Assembly: GCF_004519315.1 (NCBI RefSeq)
Contig: NZ_SOZE01000004.1
Location: 225,551-289,550, forward strand
Length of the DNA stretch: 64,000 nucleotides
Origin: Mucilaginibacter psychrotolerans
Lineage (GTDB): Bacteria; Bacteroidota; Bacteroidia; Sphingobacteriales; Sphingobacteriaceae
Direction: 5' to 3'
Shown one piece after another: positions 40,946 to 50,646 of this stretch. The translations under genes were made by a program, and so were the position numbers. Each line of letters opens with the position of its first letter. Positions within the stretch are counted from its first letter, which is position 1. The notes beneath the pieces were generated by a model. That model searched no databases. It saw nothing but the letters and a program-made list of their open reading frames with translations, and was not told the DNA's origin.

Positions 40946-43900
40946 ATGATGACAATTTTACAAACTTTTAAATTCAGGCAACTGCGAATTATCATGCTGA
41001 TGGGTATGATAATCATGTGTGCATTTCAAGCCCGCGCCCAAAGTGGAGAACGGGTAATTTCAGGCACCGTAACCGACGAACGAGGTGCGCCTGTGCCGGG
41101 AGCTTCGGTAGTTGTTAAAGGGACTACCACCGGCGTTCCCACCGGAGTGAACGGCACTTATTCGATACGCGTGGCGGATAATGCACAAACACTTGTTTTT
41201 TCTTTTATAGGCTACCTGAAAACAGAGCAAGACATCGCCGGCAAATCTAAAATTGATGTTCAGTTGGCACCAGACAGCCGTTCCACCAATCTGAACGAAG
41301 TAGTCGTAGTAGGTTACGGAACTCAAAAGAAAGCGACACTTACAGGTTCGGTGGCAACGGTTAAGGGTGAAGAGCTGCTTAAAAGCCCCCAGCAAAACCT
41401 TTCTAACTCCCTTGCCGGCCGGGTGCCGGGCTTAGTAGCATCCAACACTTCGGGCGAGCCCGGTGCCGATGGATCTTCTTTATTGATACGCGGCAGGGCC
41501 ACCACCGGAGACAACCGTCCGCTGATTGTTATCGATGGTGTGGCTAACCGTTTGGGCGGTCTGGAGCGTATCGACCCGAATGACATCGAAAGTTTTTCGG
41601 TATTGAAAGATGCTGCTGCGGCTATTTATGGCGCACAGGCAGCTAATGGGGTTATCCTGATCACTACCAAAAAAGGTAAAACGGGCGCGCCTACGTTAAG
41701 CTATTCGTATAACCAGGGTTTTAGTCAGCCTGCAAATTTGCCAAAACTTGCCGATGCGCCAACCTTCGCCACTTTGCAAAATGAAATAGCGTATTACAGA
41801 AACCCAACCGGTGGTTTAAACCAAGTATATAGCGCAGACGATATTACCAAATTTGGTAACGGGTCTGATCCTTTAAAATATCCCAACACCAATTGGGAGA
41901 AAGAAGTATTAAAAAATGTGGCATTGCAGGATAAACAGTCATTCTCCATCAGAGGGGGAAGCGATGCCGTTAATTACTACGTTTCCTTAGGTAACCAATA
42001 CCAGGACGGCTTGTATAAGAATGGCGCCAGCAAATACAAGCAAAATAATGTGCTGGCCAACATCAGCATGAAAGTAAACGACCGCCTTAAATTGGGCTTG
42101 GAACTTGCCTACCGCCGCGAAGACCGCAATTCGCCGGCCGGCAATTCCTCAGCTACATTATTTGGCCTGGTATATAACCAATATCCTATAATACCGGCCT
42201 TTTATCCCAATGGCTTGCCTTCACCGGGTAACGCAGGCGGGCAAAACCCGGCGCTGATGGTTAACGGGGATGTAATTGGTAATGCCAAAAGTGTTACCAG
42301 CGTATTTAACGGTACACTAACCGGTTCTTACCAACTACCGGTAAAGGGCCTGAGTTTGGACGGGTTTTTAGCGGTAGATCAGTCGGCAAATAATTCAAAA
42401 ACCTTCCAGCAGCCTTATCTTACTTATTTGTACGACAAGGTAGCCAATACTTATACAACAGTACATGGCGGGCAATCTACCCCGCAGTTGAGCCAGAGTA
42501 CACAGACGATTGACCTGATCACGACCAATCTTAAACTGAACTACAAACGTACCTTTGGCCCGCATACCTTTTCGGCCTTTGTTGCTGCAGAACAAAGCCA
42601 GATCAATGATCAGAATTTCAACGCCTACCGGATCAATTATCTTTCAACCAACCTGCCCGAACTGAGCCAGGGCGGCTCTTTGCCAACAGATCAGGGGAAT
42701 GGTGGTGGCAGTACCCGCGTTGCCCGCCAAAATTATTTTGGCCGCTTCAATTACGATTACAACGAGAAGTATTTACTGGAGTTCTCTTTGAGGGATGATG
42801 GTTCATCAAATTTTGGCCCCCTGCATCGTTTTGGCTTGTTTCCGGGTGTATCTGCCGGCTGGCGCATTTCGCAGGAATCGTGGATGAAAGGCTCCAAAAT
42901 TTTTACTGATCTGAAACTGCGGGCATCTTACGGACAGCTTGGTAACGACAGGATACCGGCAAATCAGTATTTTGATAACCTTGGCTACTCTTCAGGTGTT
43001 TTCGCGACAGGTAACCAGGTCAATGCAACAGGTATAACTTATTATACATTGGCCAACCCTGTTGTGGGCTGGGAAGTATCCAAGAAATTTAATGTAGCTG
43101 TAGATGCGTTGCTATTCAACAGTCTTTCGGTGTCAGTAAATGTCTTTAAAGAGAAGCGATATAACCTGCTGGCTCAACGCAATGCCAGTGTACCTGGTGT
43201 TACCGGTATTGGCAGTTCACAGATCCCTTACGAGAATATTGGGAAAACGAATAATAATGGCTTCGAGGTGGAACTTAACTACAACAAGCAGATCAATGAT
43301 TTCCGTTTTAACATAGGGGGTAATTTCACCTATTCCAAAAATAAGGTGGTGTTCCTTGACGAAGCACCCAACACCCTGTCCTATCAAAAATACACCGGCC
43401 TGCCCATCGGCTCAAGTCTTTATTACCAGGCTATTGGCGTTTTTAAATCACAAGCGGAAATTGATGCCTATCCGCACTTATCCGGCACTATACCTGGCGA
43501 CCTTAAATACGAGGATTATAACAAGGATAACAAGATAGACGCATCCGACCGGGTGAGATCCAATAAATCAAATGTTCCCGAAATTATTTACGGTATTACT
43601 GCGGGTGCGTCTTACAAGAACTTTGATATGAGCCTGTTGTTTTCGGGCCAGGGTAACGCCGTGCAATATATCTTGCCGGATGCCGGCACTATTGCGAATT
43701 TCCCCAGCTCCTGGGCTGATAACCGCTGGTCGCCAAACAACACCAACGGTACCTACCCAAGGGCAGACGATCGCTCCGGAACTTATTTTGCCAATCAAAG
43801 AAGCACCTTCTGGTTACGCAACACCGCCTTTTTACGCTTGAAAAACGTACAGTTGGGCTACAACTTCTCTCAAAACGTGGCATCAAAACTTAAAGTACAT

Positions 43901-44041
43901 GCAATCAGGTTGTATGTAAGCGGGTTTAATCTGCTTACGGTTACCTCTCTTAAGGATTACGATCCGGAGGGACAAAACGAAACCGGATATTTCTATCCTC
44001 AACAAAAGCTTTACAACATTGGTGCTAACATAACATTCTAA
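40946..44041 (+). CDS. susC: SusC/RagA-type TonB-linked outer-membrane transporter
   Basis: The 1031-residue protein has a signal peptide (to about residue 32, ending FQARAQS), an N-terminal carboxypeptidase-regulatory-like domain (VISGTVTDERGAPVPGASVV), a plug (VVVGYGTQKKATLTGSVATV, LIVIDGVANR, SFSVLKDAAAAIYGAQAANG) and a large beta-barrel that ends in NITF. It imports glycan fragments by TonB energy, with the SusD protein as lid. Gap to susD is four bases. Confidence 0.96.
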   Translation: MMTILQTFKFRQLRIIMLMGMIIMCAFQARAQSGERVISGTVTDERGAPVPGASVVVKGTTTGVPTGVNGTYSIRVADNAQTLVFSFIGYLKTEQDIAGKSKIDVQLAPDSRSTNLNEVVVVGYGTQKKATLTGSVATVKGEELLKSPQQNLSNSLAGRVPGLVASNTSGEPGADGSSLLIRGRATTGDNRPLIVIDGVANRLGGLERIDPNDIESFSVLKDAAAAIYGAQAANGVILITTKKGKTGAPTLSYSYNQGFSQPANLPKLADAPTFATLQNEIAYYRNPTGGLNQVYSADDITKFGNGSDPLKYPNTNWEKEVLKNVALQDKQSFSIRGGSDAVNYYVSLGNQYQDGLYKNGASKYKQNNVLANISMKVNDRLKLGLELAYRREDRNSPAGNSSATLFGLVYNQYPIIPAFYPNGLPSPGNAGGQNPALMVNGDVIGNAKSVTSVFNGTLTGSYQLPVKGLSLDGFLAVDQSANNSKTFQQPYLTYLYDKVANTYTTVHGGQSTPQLSQSTQTIDLITTNLKLNYKRTFGPHTFSAFVAAEQSQINDQNFNAYRINYLSTNLPELSQGGSLPTDQGNGGGSTRVARQNYFGRFNYDYNEKYLLEFSLRDDGSSNFGPLHRFGLFPGVSAGWRISQESWMKGSKIFTDLKLRASYGQLGNDRIPANQYFDNLGYSSGVFATGNQVNATGITYYTLANPVVGWEVSKKFNVAVDALLFNSLSVSVNVFKEKRYNLLAQRNASVPGVTGIGSSQIPYENIGKTNNNGFEVELNYNKQINDFRFNIGGNFTYSKNKVVFLDEAPNTLSYQKYTGLPIGSSLYYQAIGVFKSQAEIDAYPHLSGTIPGDLKYEDYNKDNKIDASDRVRSNKSNVPEIIYGITAGASYKNFDMSLLFSGQGNAVQYILPDAGTIANFPSSWADNRWSPNNTNGTYPRADDRSGTYFANQRSTFWLRNTAFLRLKNVQLGYNFSQNVASKLKVHAIRLYVSGFNLLTVTSLKDYDPEGQNETGYFYPQQKLYNIGANITF

Positions 44042-44045
44042 TTCA

Positions 44046-45722
44046 ATGAAAAATATAAATAAATCAGTCTTATTCCTAAGCGCAATAAGCCTCTTGTTAC
44101 TCAACGCCTGTAAAAAGGACTATTTAAATGTCACACCCACCAACCTGCTGACAGCACAGACTATCTTCGGAGACTCAGTTTTAACCGAGGTTTACGTTGT
44201 TGGCCGGTACACTGGCGTTCAGCTTACCAGCGAAAATGCTGGTCCGAGTTTTCAGCGTGGTTTTGATTCGCCCTGGCTAAGCTCGATAACAGACGAATCG
44301 ATCCATACCCAGGACAACGGCTCTTTTATTGTTCAGCAGGGCAATGTAACGCCGGATAATGCCAGTTTCCTCACCAACTTCTGGTTCAGGAGTTACCGCA
44401 GCATCCGCGAGATCAATTACGCGTTCGCTAATATTGATAATGTGCCCATGAGCAACGGAACCAAAACCAGGCTCAAAGCCGAGCTGCATTTTATACGCGC
44501 CTACCGTTATCATGACCTGATCAGGGCCTACGGCGATGTGCCCCTGGTTGGCGATAAAGTATGGGGCTTAACCGATAAGGATTATACGCCGCTATTTACC
44601 AGGAGCCCAAAACAGGATTGTATAGCTTATGCGGTTAATGAGCTGGACCAGGCCATTGCAGGGTTAAAAAATGCAAAATTAGCCGACGGACGCGCCAGCG
44701 TTGGCGCTGCCATGGGCCTTAAATCCAGGCTGTTGCTTTATGCTGCCAGTCCGCTTTACACCGATGGGCAAAATAATCCTACCAAATGGGCTGCCGCAGC
44801 CGCTGCAGCCAAGGCGGTGATGGATTTGGGTACTTATTCCTTATACCCAAATTACAAGGCCGAATTTTTAACAAACAAAACCAGTGAAGACGTTTACGAA
44901 AGAGTGTATTCTACCTCGGTACAACACTCGCAACTGGAACTGCTGAATGGCCCCAACGGTTATAATGGCTGGGGTGGCAATACCCCGCTGCAGAACTTTG
45001 TAGATGGTTTTCAAATGAGCAATGGTAAAGCGATCACGGATCCTTCGTCAGGTTATAATCCGCAGGACCCGTACACCAACCGCGACCCGCGTTTAGCCCA
45101 AACCGTTCTATACAACGGCCACCCATACCGGGGACGTCCGGTTGAATTTTTCCTCCCGGGCGGTAAAGACAGTAAAGATGGAATTGCCAACTGGAACACC
45201 ACACTTACCGGTTACTGTATGCTGAAGTATATGGATGAAAACCTCAACCCGAACGATCCGCTGAATCTGTATAAAGATCAAACACAAACACAGCCCTTTA
45301 AATATATCAGGTACGCGGAAATTCTGTTAAATTATGCGGAAGCGCAAAATGAGGCCGTTGGTCCAGACAATAGCGTTTACGCGGCGTTAAAACTTATCCG
45401 CACCCGTGCCGGTATGCCGGAGATTACTCCGGGCTTGTCTCAGGCAGACATGCGTACGGCCATTCAAAACGAACGACAGGTTGAGCTGAGCTTCGAAGAT
45501 CACCGGTACTTTGATGTGCGCAGGTGGAAAATTGCAAATGTTACAGAGAATGTGCCTGCTTATGGTGTTCACCCGGTGAAAAATGCCGACGGAAGTATAA
45601 CCTATACCAAATTTGTAGCGCTTGCAAACAGGAAGTTCGCAGACAAGAATTATTGGATGCCAATCCCACAAAGTGAGATATTGTCCTCTGGTGGTTTATT
45701 AAAACAAAATCCTGGTTATTAA
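44046..45722 (+). CDS. susD: SusD/RagB-type glycan-binding lipoprotein
   Basis: At 558 residues it has a lipobox (LLLNAC, Cys19, followed by KKD), the SusD N-terminal helix-rich part (LRAELHFIRAYRYHDLIRAYGDVPLV pattern) and the typical C-terminus (YAEILLNYAEAQNEAVG, LIRTRAGMP, NERQVELSFEDHRYFDVRRWK, NYWMPIPQSEI). It forms the lid of the SusC pore at the cell surface. A strong terminator follows, so susCD can be made in excess of the downstream genes. Confidence 0.96.
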   Translation: MKNINKSVLFLSAISLLLLNACKKDYLNVTPTNLLTAQTIFGDSVLTEVYVVGRYTGVQLTSENAGPSFQRGFDSPWLSSITDESIHTQDNGSFIVQQGNVTPDNASFLTNFWFRSYRSIREINYAFANIDNVPMSNGTKTRLKAELHFIRAYRYHDLIRAYGDVPLVGDKVWGLTDKDYTPLFTRSPKQDCIAYAVNELDQAIAGLKNAKLADGRASVGAAMGLKSRLLLYAASPLYTDGQNNPTKWAAAAAAAKAVMDLGTYSLYPNYKAEFLTNKTSEDVYERVYSTSVQHSQLELLNGPNGYNGWGGNTPLQNFVDGFQMSNGKAITDPSSGYNPQDPYTNRDPRLAQTVLYNGHPYRGRPVEFFLPGGKDSKDGIANWNTTLTGYCMLKYMDENLNPNDPLNLYKDQTQTQPFKYIRYAEILLNYAEAQNEAVGPDNSVYAALKLIRTRAGMPEITPGLSQADMRTAIQNERQVELSFEDHRYFDVRRWKIANVTENVPAYGVHPVKNADGSITYTKFVALANRKFADKNYWMPIPQSEILSSGGLLKQNPGY

Positions 45723-45747
45723 CAGGAAATAAAAAATGAATAAAATC

Positions 45748-45788
45748 GCAATCCGCCGTACATTTATTGTAAGGCGGATTGCTTTTTA
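45748..45788 (+). terminator. Terminator between susD and the downstream genes
   Basis: GCAATCCGCC (45748-45757) pairs perfectly with 45773-45782, loop of 15 bases, followed by TTTTTATA. The next gene starts 13 bases later, so it depends on read-through or on a promoter inside susD. Confidence 0.9.
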
Positions 45789-45800
45789 TAGCGCTATGAT

Positions 45801-48800
45801 ATGTCACCAAAAACCATTTTACGGAGATATTGCTTAATCGTGCTGGTGGTTGCCGGCGCGTGGGGCTGCGGCTCAAAAACCAGCGAAAGCGGTGCCGACG
45901 TTTCTAAAAAGACGCTTTTTACCCTGCTCGACTCAGGGAAGACGCATATCCAGTTCAGCAACCAGCTATCCGAGACGGGCGATAAGAATATCCTGTTATA
46001 TCAATATTATTATAACGGCGCCGGTGTTGCTATTGGCGATGTAAACGGTGATGGTCTGCAGGATATCTATTTTTCTGGTAACATAACAGACGATAAGCTA
46101 TACCTCAATAAGGGGAAAATGCAGTTTGAGGACATTACCGCAACGGCCGGTGTCGCGGGCCGTGCCGATGGTTGGAAAACCGGCGTGACCATGGTGGATA
46201 TCAACGGCGACAACAAAACAGATTTATATGTATGTTATTCGGGCAGTAATCCGATAGAAATGCGCAGGAACCAGCTTTTTATAAACCAGGGTAACGATAT
46301 GAGTGGTTTCCCGGTCTTTACGGAAGAAGCTGAAAAATACGGGCTTGCCGACGGGGCATTTAGCACCAAAGCCTATTTTTTTGATTACGATAGGGATGGG
46401 GATCTCGATATGTTATTGCTCAATCATAACCCAAGGCAATTTACCAACCTGGATGATGCAACGGTTCCGGCCATTGAAAAGATACCAGACCCGATGAGCG
46501 GAACCAAGCTTTACAGGAATGATAGTGGTCATTTTGTTGATATTACTCTTCAGGCCGGCATCAATAATTCGGGTCTCTCGTATGGCTTGGGCGCAGGGAT
46601 AGCCGATATCAATGGTGATGGCTGGCCGGATATTTATGTTTCTAATGATTATGCAGTTCCCGATAGGTTATATATCAATAACAAAAATGGCGGTTTTACC
46701 GATCAGCTGCCTGCGCAAATTGGTCATACCTCACTTTTTTCGATGGGGAACGATGTAGCGGATATCAATAACGATGGCCTTCCTGATATATATACCCTGG
46801 ATATGCTACCTGCAGATAATCTCAGGCAGAAGAACTTGTTCACGCCGGATAATTACGAGCTTTTTGCGCAAAACCTGCGTGTAGGTTTTTATTACCAGTA
46901 TATGCGCAATATGCTGCAAATGAATAATGGGAATAATACCTTTTCTGAAACCGGGCAGCTTGCCGGGGTTTCCAATACGGACTGGAGCTGGTCGCCGCTG
47001 TTGGCAGATTATGATAACGACGGCTGGAAAGACTTGTTTGTGAGCAACGGACTATTGCGCGACCTCACTAATAATGATTTCGTAAAATACAGAAATGATT
47101 ATCTGAGCACTTTTGGTGCCGGCGTACGTGGAGATCAGGTTGTTGAGCTGCTGAAGCACATGCCATCTACCGACGTTAAAAGTTATTTCTTTAAGAATAA
47201 AGGCAATGCAACGTTTGCAGATAAAAGTAAAGAATGGGGAATTACCGAACCGGCGAACAGCAATGGTGCCGCTTATGCCGATCTTGATAATGATGGCGAC
47301 CTTGATCTGGTGGTCAATAATATTAACAAAAAGGCATTTATTTATGAAAATAGAACCGCTAAACAGTTAAAGAATCACTATTTACAAATCGGGCTGGAAG
47401 GCTCGGGGCAAAACACCCAGGGGATTGGTGCCAAAGTTTTTTTATACCAACATGGTCGCAGGCAGTACATCGAACAGATGCCCGACCGTGGTTATCAGTC
47501 GGGTGTAACGCCGGTGCTTCATTTTGGCCTTGGTGAGGAGCCACAGGTTGATTCTGTAAGGATTGTTTGGCCCTTGGGGCTGTCCCAGCTGATCAAAAAT
47601 ATTAAGGCCGATCAGTTGCTGCGGCTGAAAGAAAGTGATGCGATAAAAAGCAATTCGATTGCGGTAAAGGCAGCTACTATTTTTACAGAGACGGCTTCGC
47701 CGGTATCTTATGTACAGGCGGAAAGTTCATTAAATGACTTTAAGCGTCAGCCCTTAATGATAAACCCAATGTCTTTTGGAAGCCCGCTGTTGGTTAAAGC
47801 TGACGTGAACGCTGATGGCTTGGAAGATGTTTTCATTGGCGGCGCCTACGGCCAGGCCGCCCGGCTATACCTCCAGCAAAAAAACGGAAGTTTTGTGGAG
47901 AAAAAACTGCCTTCTTTTGAGGCCGACCATAACTACACGGATGCAGGTGCTGTTTTCTTGGATGCAAATGCCGACGGAAAGCCCGACCTGTATGTAGCGT
48001 CAGGAGGTTATGATAATCTGGCTGCAAATGATACGCTTTTACAAGACAGACTTTATCTAAACAACGGGCATGGTGTATTTACAAGAGCTGCCGGTAGCCT
48101 ACCAAAAATGTTATCCAGCAAAGGAACAGTGGTTGCGGCAGATATCAACGGCGATGGCCGGGCAGATCTGTTTGTTGGCGGTAGGGTAGTGCCGGGCAGG
48201 TATCCGGAAACGCCGCAGAGCTTTTTGCTGCTAAACGATGGCAATGGGCATTTTGTTGACGAAACCAGGCAGCTTGCACCAACTTTGCTTCACATTGGTA
48301 TGGTGAGCGATGCCGCCTGTACAGACCTGAACAACGACGGTAGGCCGGATCTGGTTGTGGTTGGCGAATGGATGCCGGTAACCGTTTTGATAAACCACAA
48401 CGGCAAATTGATTGACGAAACCAGCAACTACCTGGGTAAGCAATTTAATGGCTGGTGGAACAAAATATGCATTGCCGATTTTAATCATGATGGCCATCCC
48501 GACCTGGTGATTGGCAATGTAGGATTAAACACACAATGCAAGGCTACCGATATGGAGCCGGCCGAAATGTACTATAAGGATTTTGATGAAAATGGCGCCA
48601 TGGATCCTATATTCTGCTTTTACAATAACCACAAAAGCTATCCCTACATGACGCGGGATGAATTGCTTGACCAATTGAGCATGATGCGCGCCCGTTTTCC
48701 CGATTATCAATCTTTTGCTCAGGCCGGTATTCATGATTTGTTTACTAACGAAGAGTTGCGTGGTGCCGGCTATTTAAAGGCCAATCATTTTAAAACCACC

Positions 48801-49148
48801 TGCTTTTTAAGTAATGCCAGCGGCAAACTTAAAGAAGCACCTTTGCCCGTAGAGGTTCAAAATTCGGCTGTGTTTACCATCACGGCCTTTGACTACGATC
48901 GCGATGGGAATACCGATCTTCTGTTGTGCGGAAATATCAACAAAGCCAGATTGCGCTTCGGGAAATATGACGCTAATTACGGACTCCTGTTAAAGGGAGA
49001 TGGAAAGGGTACTTTCCATTACATACCGCAAAAGCAATCGGGTTTTAAGCTAAAAGGCGATGTTAGAAGCGTTTTGGAAATCAATCATCAAATACTGCTA
49101 GGCATCAATCAATCTGCTCTTCGGGCCTATAAATTTAATAGAAAATGA
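45801..49148 (+). CDS. FG-GAP/VCBS-repeat lipoprotein with ASPIC/UnbV domain
   Basis: The 1115-residue lipoprotein (lipobox AGAWGC, Cys23) is a predicted beta-propeller with many DxNxDGxxD calcium loops, for example IGDVNGDGLQDIY, FDYDRDGDLDM, IADINGDGWPDIY, DLDNDGDLDLV, DINGDGRADLF and DLNNDGRPDLV. In the middle an ASPIC/UnbV segment is seen (GIGAKVFLYQHGRRQYIEQMPDRGYQSG, RIVWPLGLSQ). Such proteins accompany SusCD pairs and probably bind extracellular ligands; no enzyme activity is known. The stop overlaps the next start by four bases (ATGA). Confidence 0.9.
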   Translation: MSPKTILRRYCLIVLVVAGAWGCGSKTSESGADVSKKTLFTLLDSGKTHIQFSNQLSETGDKNILLYQYYYNGAGVAIGDVNGDGLQDIYFSGNITDDKLYLNKGKMQFEDITATAGVAGRADGWKTGVTMVDINGDNKTDLYVCYSGSNPIEMRRNQLFINQGNDMSGFPVFTEEAEKYGLADGAFSTKAYFFDYDRDGDLDMLLLNHNPRQFTNLDDATVPAIEKIPDPMSGTKLYRNDSGHFVDITLQAGINNSGLSYGLGAGIADINGDGWPDIYVSNDYAVPDRLYINNKNGGFTDQLPAQIGHTSLFSMGNDVADINNDGLPDIYTLDMLPADNLRQKNLFTPDNYELFAQNLRVGFYYQYMRNMLQMNNGNNTFSETGQLAGVSNTDWSWSPLLADYDNDGWKDLFVSNGLLRDLTNNDFVKYRNDYLSTFGAGVRGDQVVELLKHMPSTDVKSYFFKNKGNATFADKSKEWGITEPANSNGAAYADLDNDGDLDLVVNNINKKAFIYENRTAKQLKNHYLQIGLEGSGQNTQGIGAKVFLYQHGRRQYIEQMPDRGYQSGVTPVLHFGLGEEPQVDSVRIVWPLGLSQLIKNIKADQLLRLKESDAIKSNSIAVKAATIFTETASPVSYVQAESSLNDFKRQPLMINPMSFGSPLLVKADVNADGLEDVFIGGAYGQAARLYLQQKNGSFVEKKLPSFEADHNYTDAGAVFLDANADGKPDLYVASGGYDNLAANDTLLQDRLYLNNGHGVFTRAAGSLPKMLSSKGTVVAADINGDGRADLFVGGRVVPGRYPETPQSFLLLNDGNGHFVDETRQLAPTLLHIGMVSDAACTDLNNDGRPDLVVVGEWMPVTVLINHNGKLIDETSNYLGKQFNGWWNKICIADFNHDGHPDLVIGNVGLNTQCKATDMEPAEMYYKDFDENGAMDPIFCFYNNHKSYPYMTRDELLDQLSMMRARFPDYQSFAQAGIHDLFTNEELRGAGYLKANHFKTTCFLSNASGKLKEAPLPVEVQNSAVFTITAFDYDRDGNTDLLLCGNINKARLRFGKYDANYGLLLKGDGKGTFHYIPQKQSGFKLKGDVRSVLEINHQILLGINQSALRAYKFNRK

Positions 49149-50461
49149 AAAGAAGATCCGGAATACTGATTGCCCTGTTATGCGGACTGCTGTTTATGCA
49201 AGGCTGCCATAACGATAAAAGCCCTACACTTACTGCCGCAGATATTAGTAAAGTAATTACACAGATGTCGGCCGTTATGATACATGATGTAACCAACCCG
49301 CCGCTGGCAGCCAGATTTTTTGCCTATACGTGTTTGGCCGGCTATGAGGTGCTTGCACAAAATAATAGGGCCTTACCAGGTATGCGTGGCAAACTAAACG
49401 GCTACCCGGCCATATTAAAACCAGCGCAAGCCTCAGGGTACGATGCATCCTTATCATCTATTCTGTGTATGATGGAAACCTCAGCCAGCCTGCAACCATC
49501 GGGCTTTTTGATGGCTAAGTACGAGGAGAAGCTTATTGACTCCTGCAGGAGAGTCGGATTTAGTAGTAGCGTGATAGATAGCTCACTTCACTACGCGCGG
49601 CAGGTGAGCAAAATGGTGCTAGCCTATGCCAAAGCCGATAAATATAACCGCATAAGTAATTATACCCGCTATACGCCGCCGTCAAAACGGGGTAGCTGGG
49701 TTCCTACGCCGCCGGCATATATGGCCCCGGTGGAGCCCTATTTCAATACCATTCGCCCATTTACGTTAGATTCGGCCTCGCAGTTCCTGCCCCGGGAACC
49801 CGCTCAGTTTTCCTCCGACAAACGTTCGCTTTTTTACCAGTATGCCTTGTTGGTTTACAAAGAAGGAGGATCGGGCTTAACGCCAGAGCACCGTGCTATC
49901 GCCGGTTTTTGGGATTGTAACCCTTTTGCTGTGGAGAATAACGGGCACATGCTTATTGGCCTCAAAAAGATTTCGCCTGGGGCTCATTGGATGGGAATCA
50001 CCGGCATTGCCTGCAAACAGGCAAAAAAGAGTTTTTCCGAGTCAATGAAGATACACGCAGCCGTAGCCATAGGCTTAACTGACGGATTTATTTGTTGCTG
50101 GGACGATAAGTACCGCACAAACCGGATCAGGCCGGAAACCGCGATAAGAAAATACATCGACCCGGCCTGGCGACCTTTGCTGCAAACGCCCCCTTTCCCC
50201 GAATACATCAGCGGCCATTCCGTTATATCAGCAGCCTCGGCGGTGATACTTACGCACTATTTTGGTACTCAATTTCAGTACACAGATAATGTTGAAGAAA
50301 AATTCGGCATCCGGCCAAGACATTTCAGCTCCTTTATACAGGCATCTGACGAAGCGGCTATGTCGCGGTTTTGGGGAGGCATTCATTTTAAAGACGCTAT
50401 AGAAATGGGAATCATACAAGGAAAGAGCGTTGGAAACCTGGTGTTAACCAAATTAAAATAG
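49145..50461 (+). CDS. Vanadium-dependent haloperoxidase-like/PAP2 superfamily lipoprotein
   Basis: The 438-residue protein has a lipoprotein signal (LLFMQGC, Cys21). Its C-terminal half has the vanadate/phosphate site of the family: K322 and R329 in KYRTNRIRP, the S356-G357-H358 triplet in EYISGHS, and R408 and H414 in MSRFWGGIHF. All five core residues are kept. Bacteroidota homologues are often annotated as vanadium haloperoxidase but may be phosphatases; the sequence alone cannot decide. It overlaps the FG-GAP gene by four bases, so the two are probably partners at the cell surface. Confidence 0.85.
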   Translation: MKRRSGILIALLCGLLFMQGCHNDKSPTLTAADISKVITQMSAVMIHDVTNPPLAARFFAYTCLAGYEVLAQNNRALPGMRGKLNGYPAILKPAQASGYDASLSSILCMMETSASLQPSGFLMAKYEEKLIDSCRRVGFSSSVIDSSLHYARQVSKMVLAYAKADKYNRISNYTRYTPPSKRGSWVPTPPAYMAPVEPYFNTIRPFTLDSASQFLPREPAQFSSDKRSLFYQYALLVYKEGGSGLTPEHRAIAGFWDCNPFAVENNGHMLIGLKKISPGAHWMGITGIACKQAKKSFSESMKIHAAVAIGLTDGFICCWDDKYRTNRIRPETAIRKYIDPAWRPLLQTPPFPEYISGHSVISAASAVILTHYFGTQFQYTDNVEEKFGIRPRHFSSFIQASDEAAMSRFWGGIHFKDAIEMGIIQGKSVGNLVLTKLK

Positions 50462-50646
50462 CGGTAGGTTGTAAGTCAGACGGGAATAGGGGTTTTCAGT
50501 AATATAATCCATCAATACCATAAAATCCGCTATTTTTTAATCTGTGGAATTCAGGGAGTTTTACAAAAGCCAATTATAGAACTTGCAGCGGGCAACATAG
50601 CCCGGGCATCAATAAAAAATGTGTTTTGCCGGTCGTTAAAAAAAAC

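Noticed and set aside
45736..45837. 33-codon ORF between susD and the FG-GAP gene
   Set aside because: It spans the perfect terminator hairpin and overlaps the next gene; its sequence is explained by the hairpin arms.
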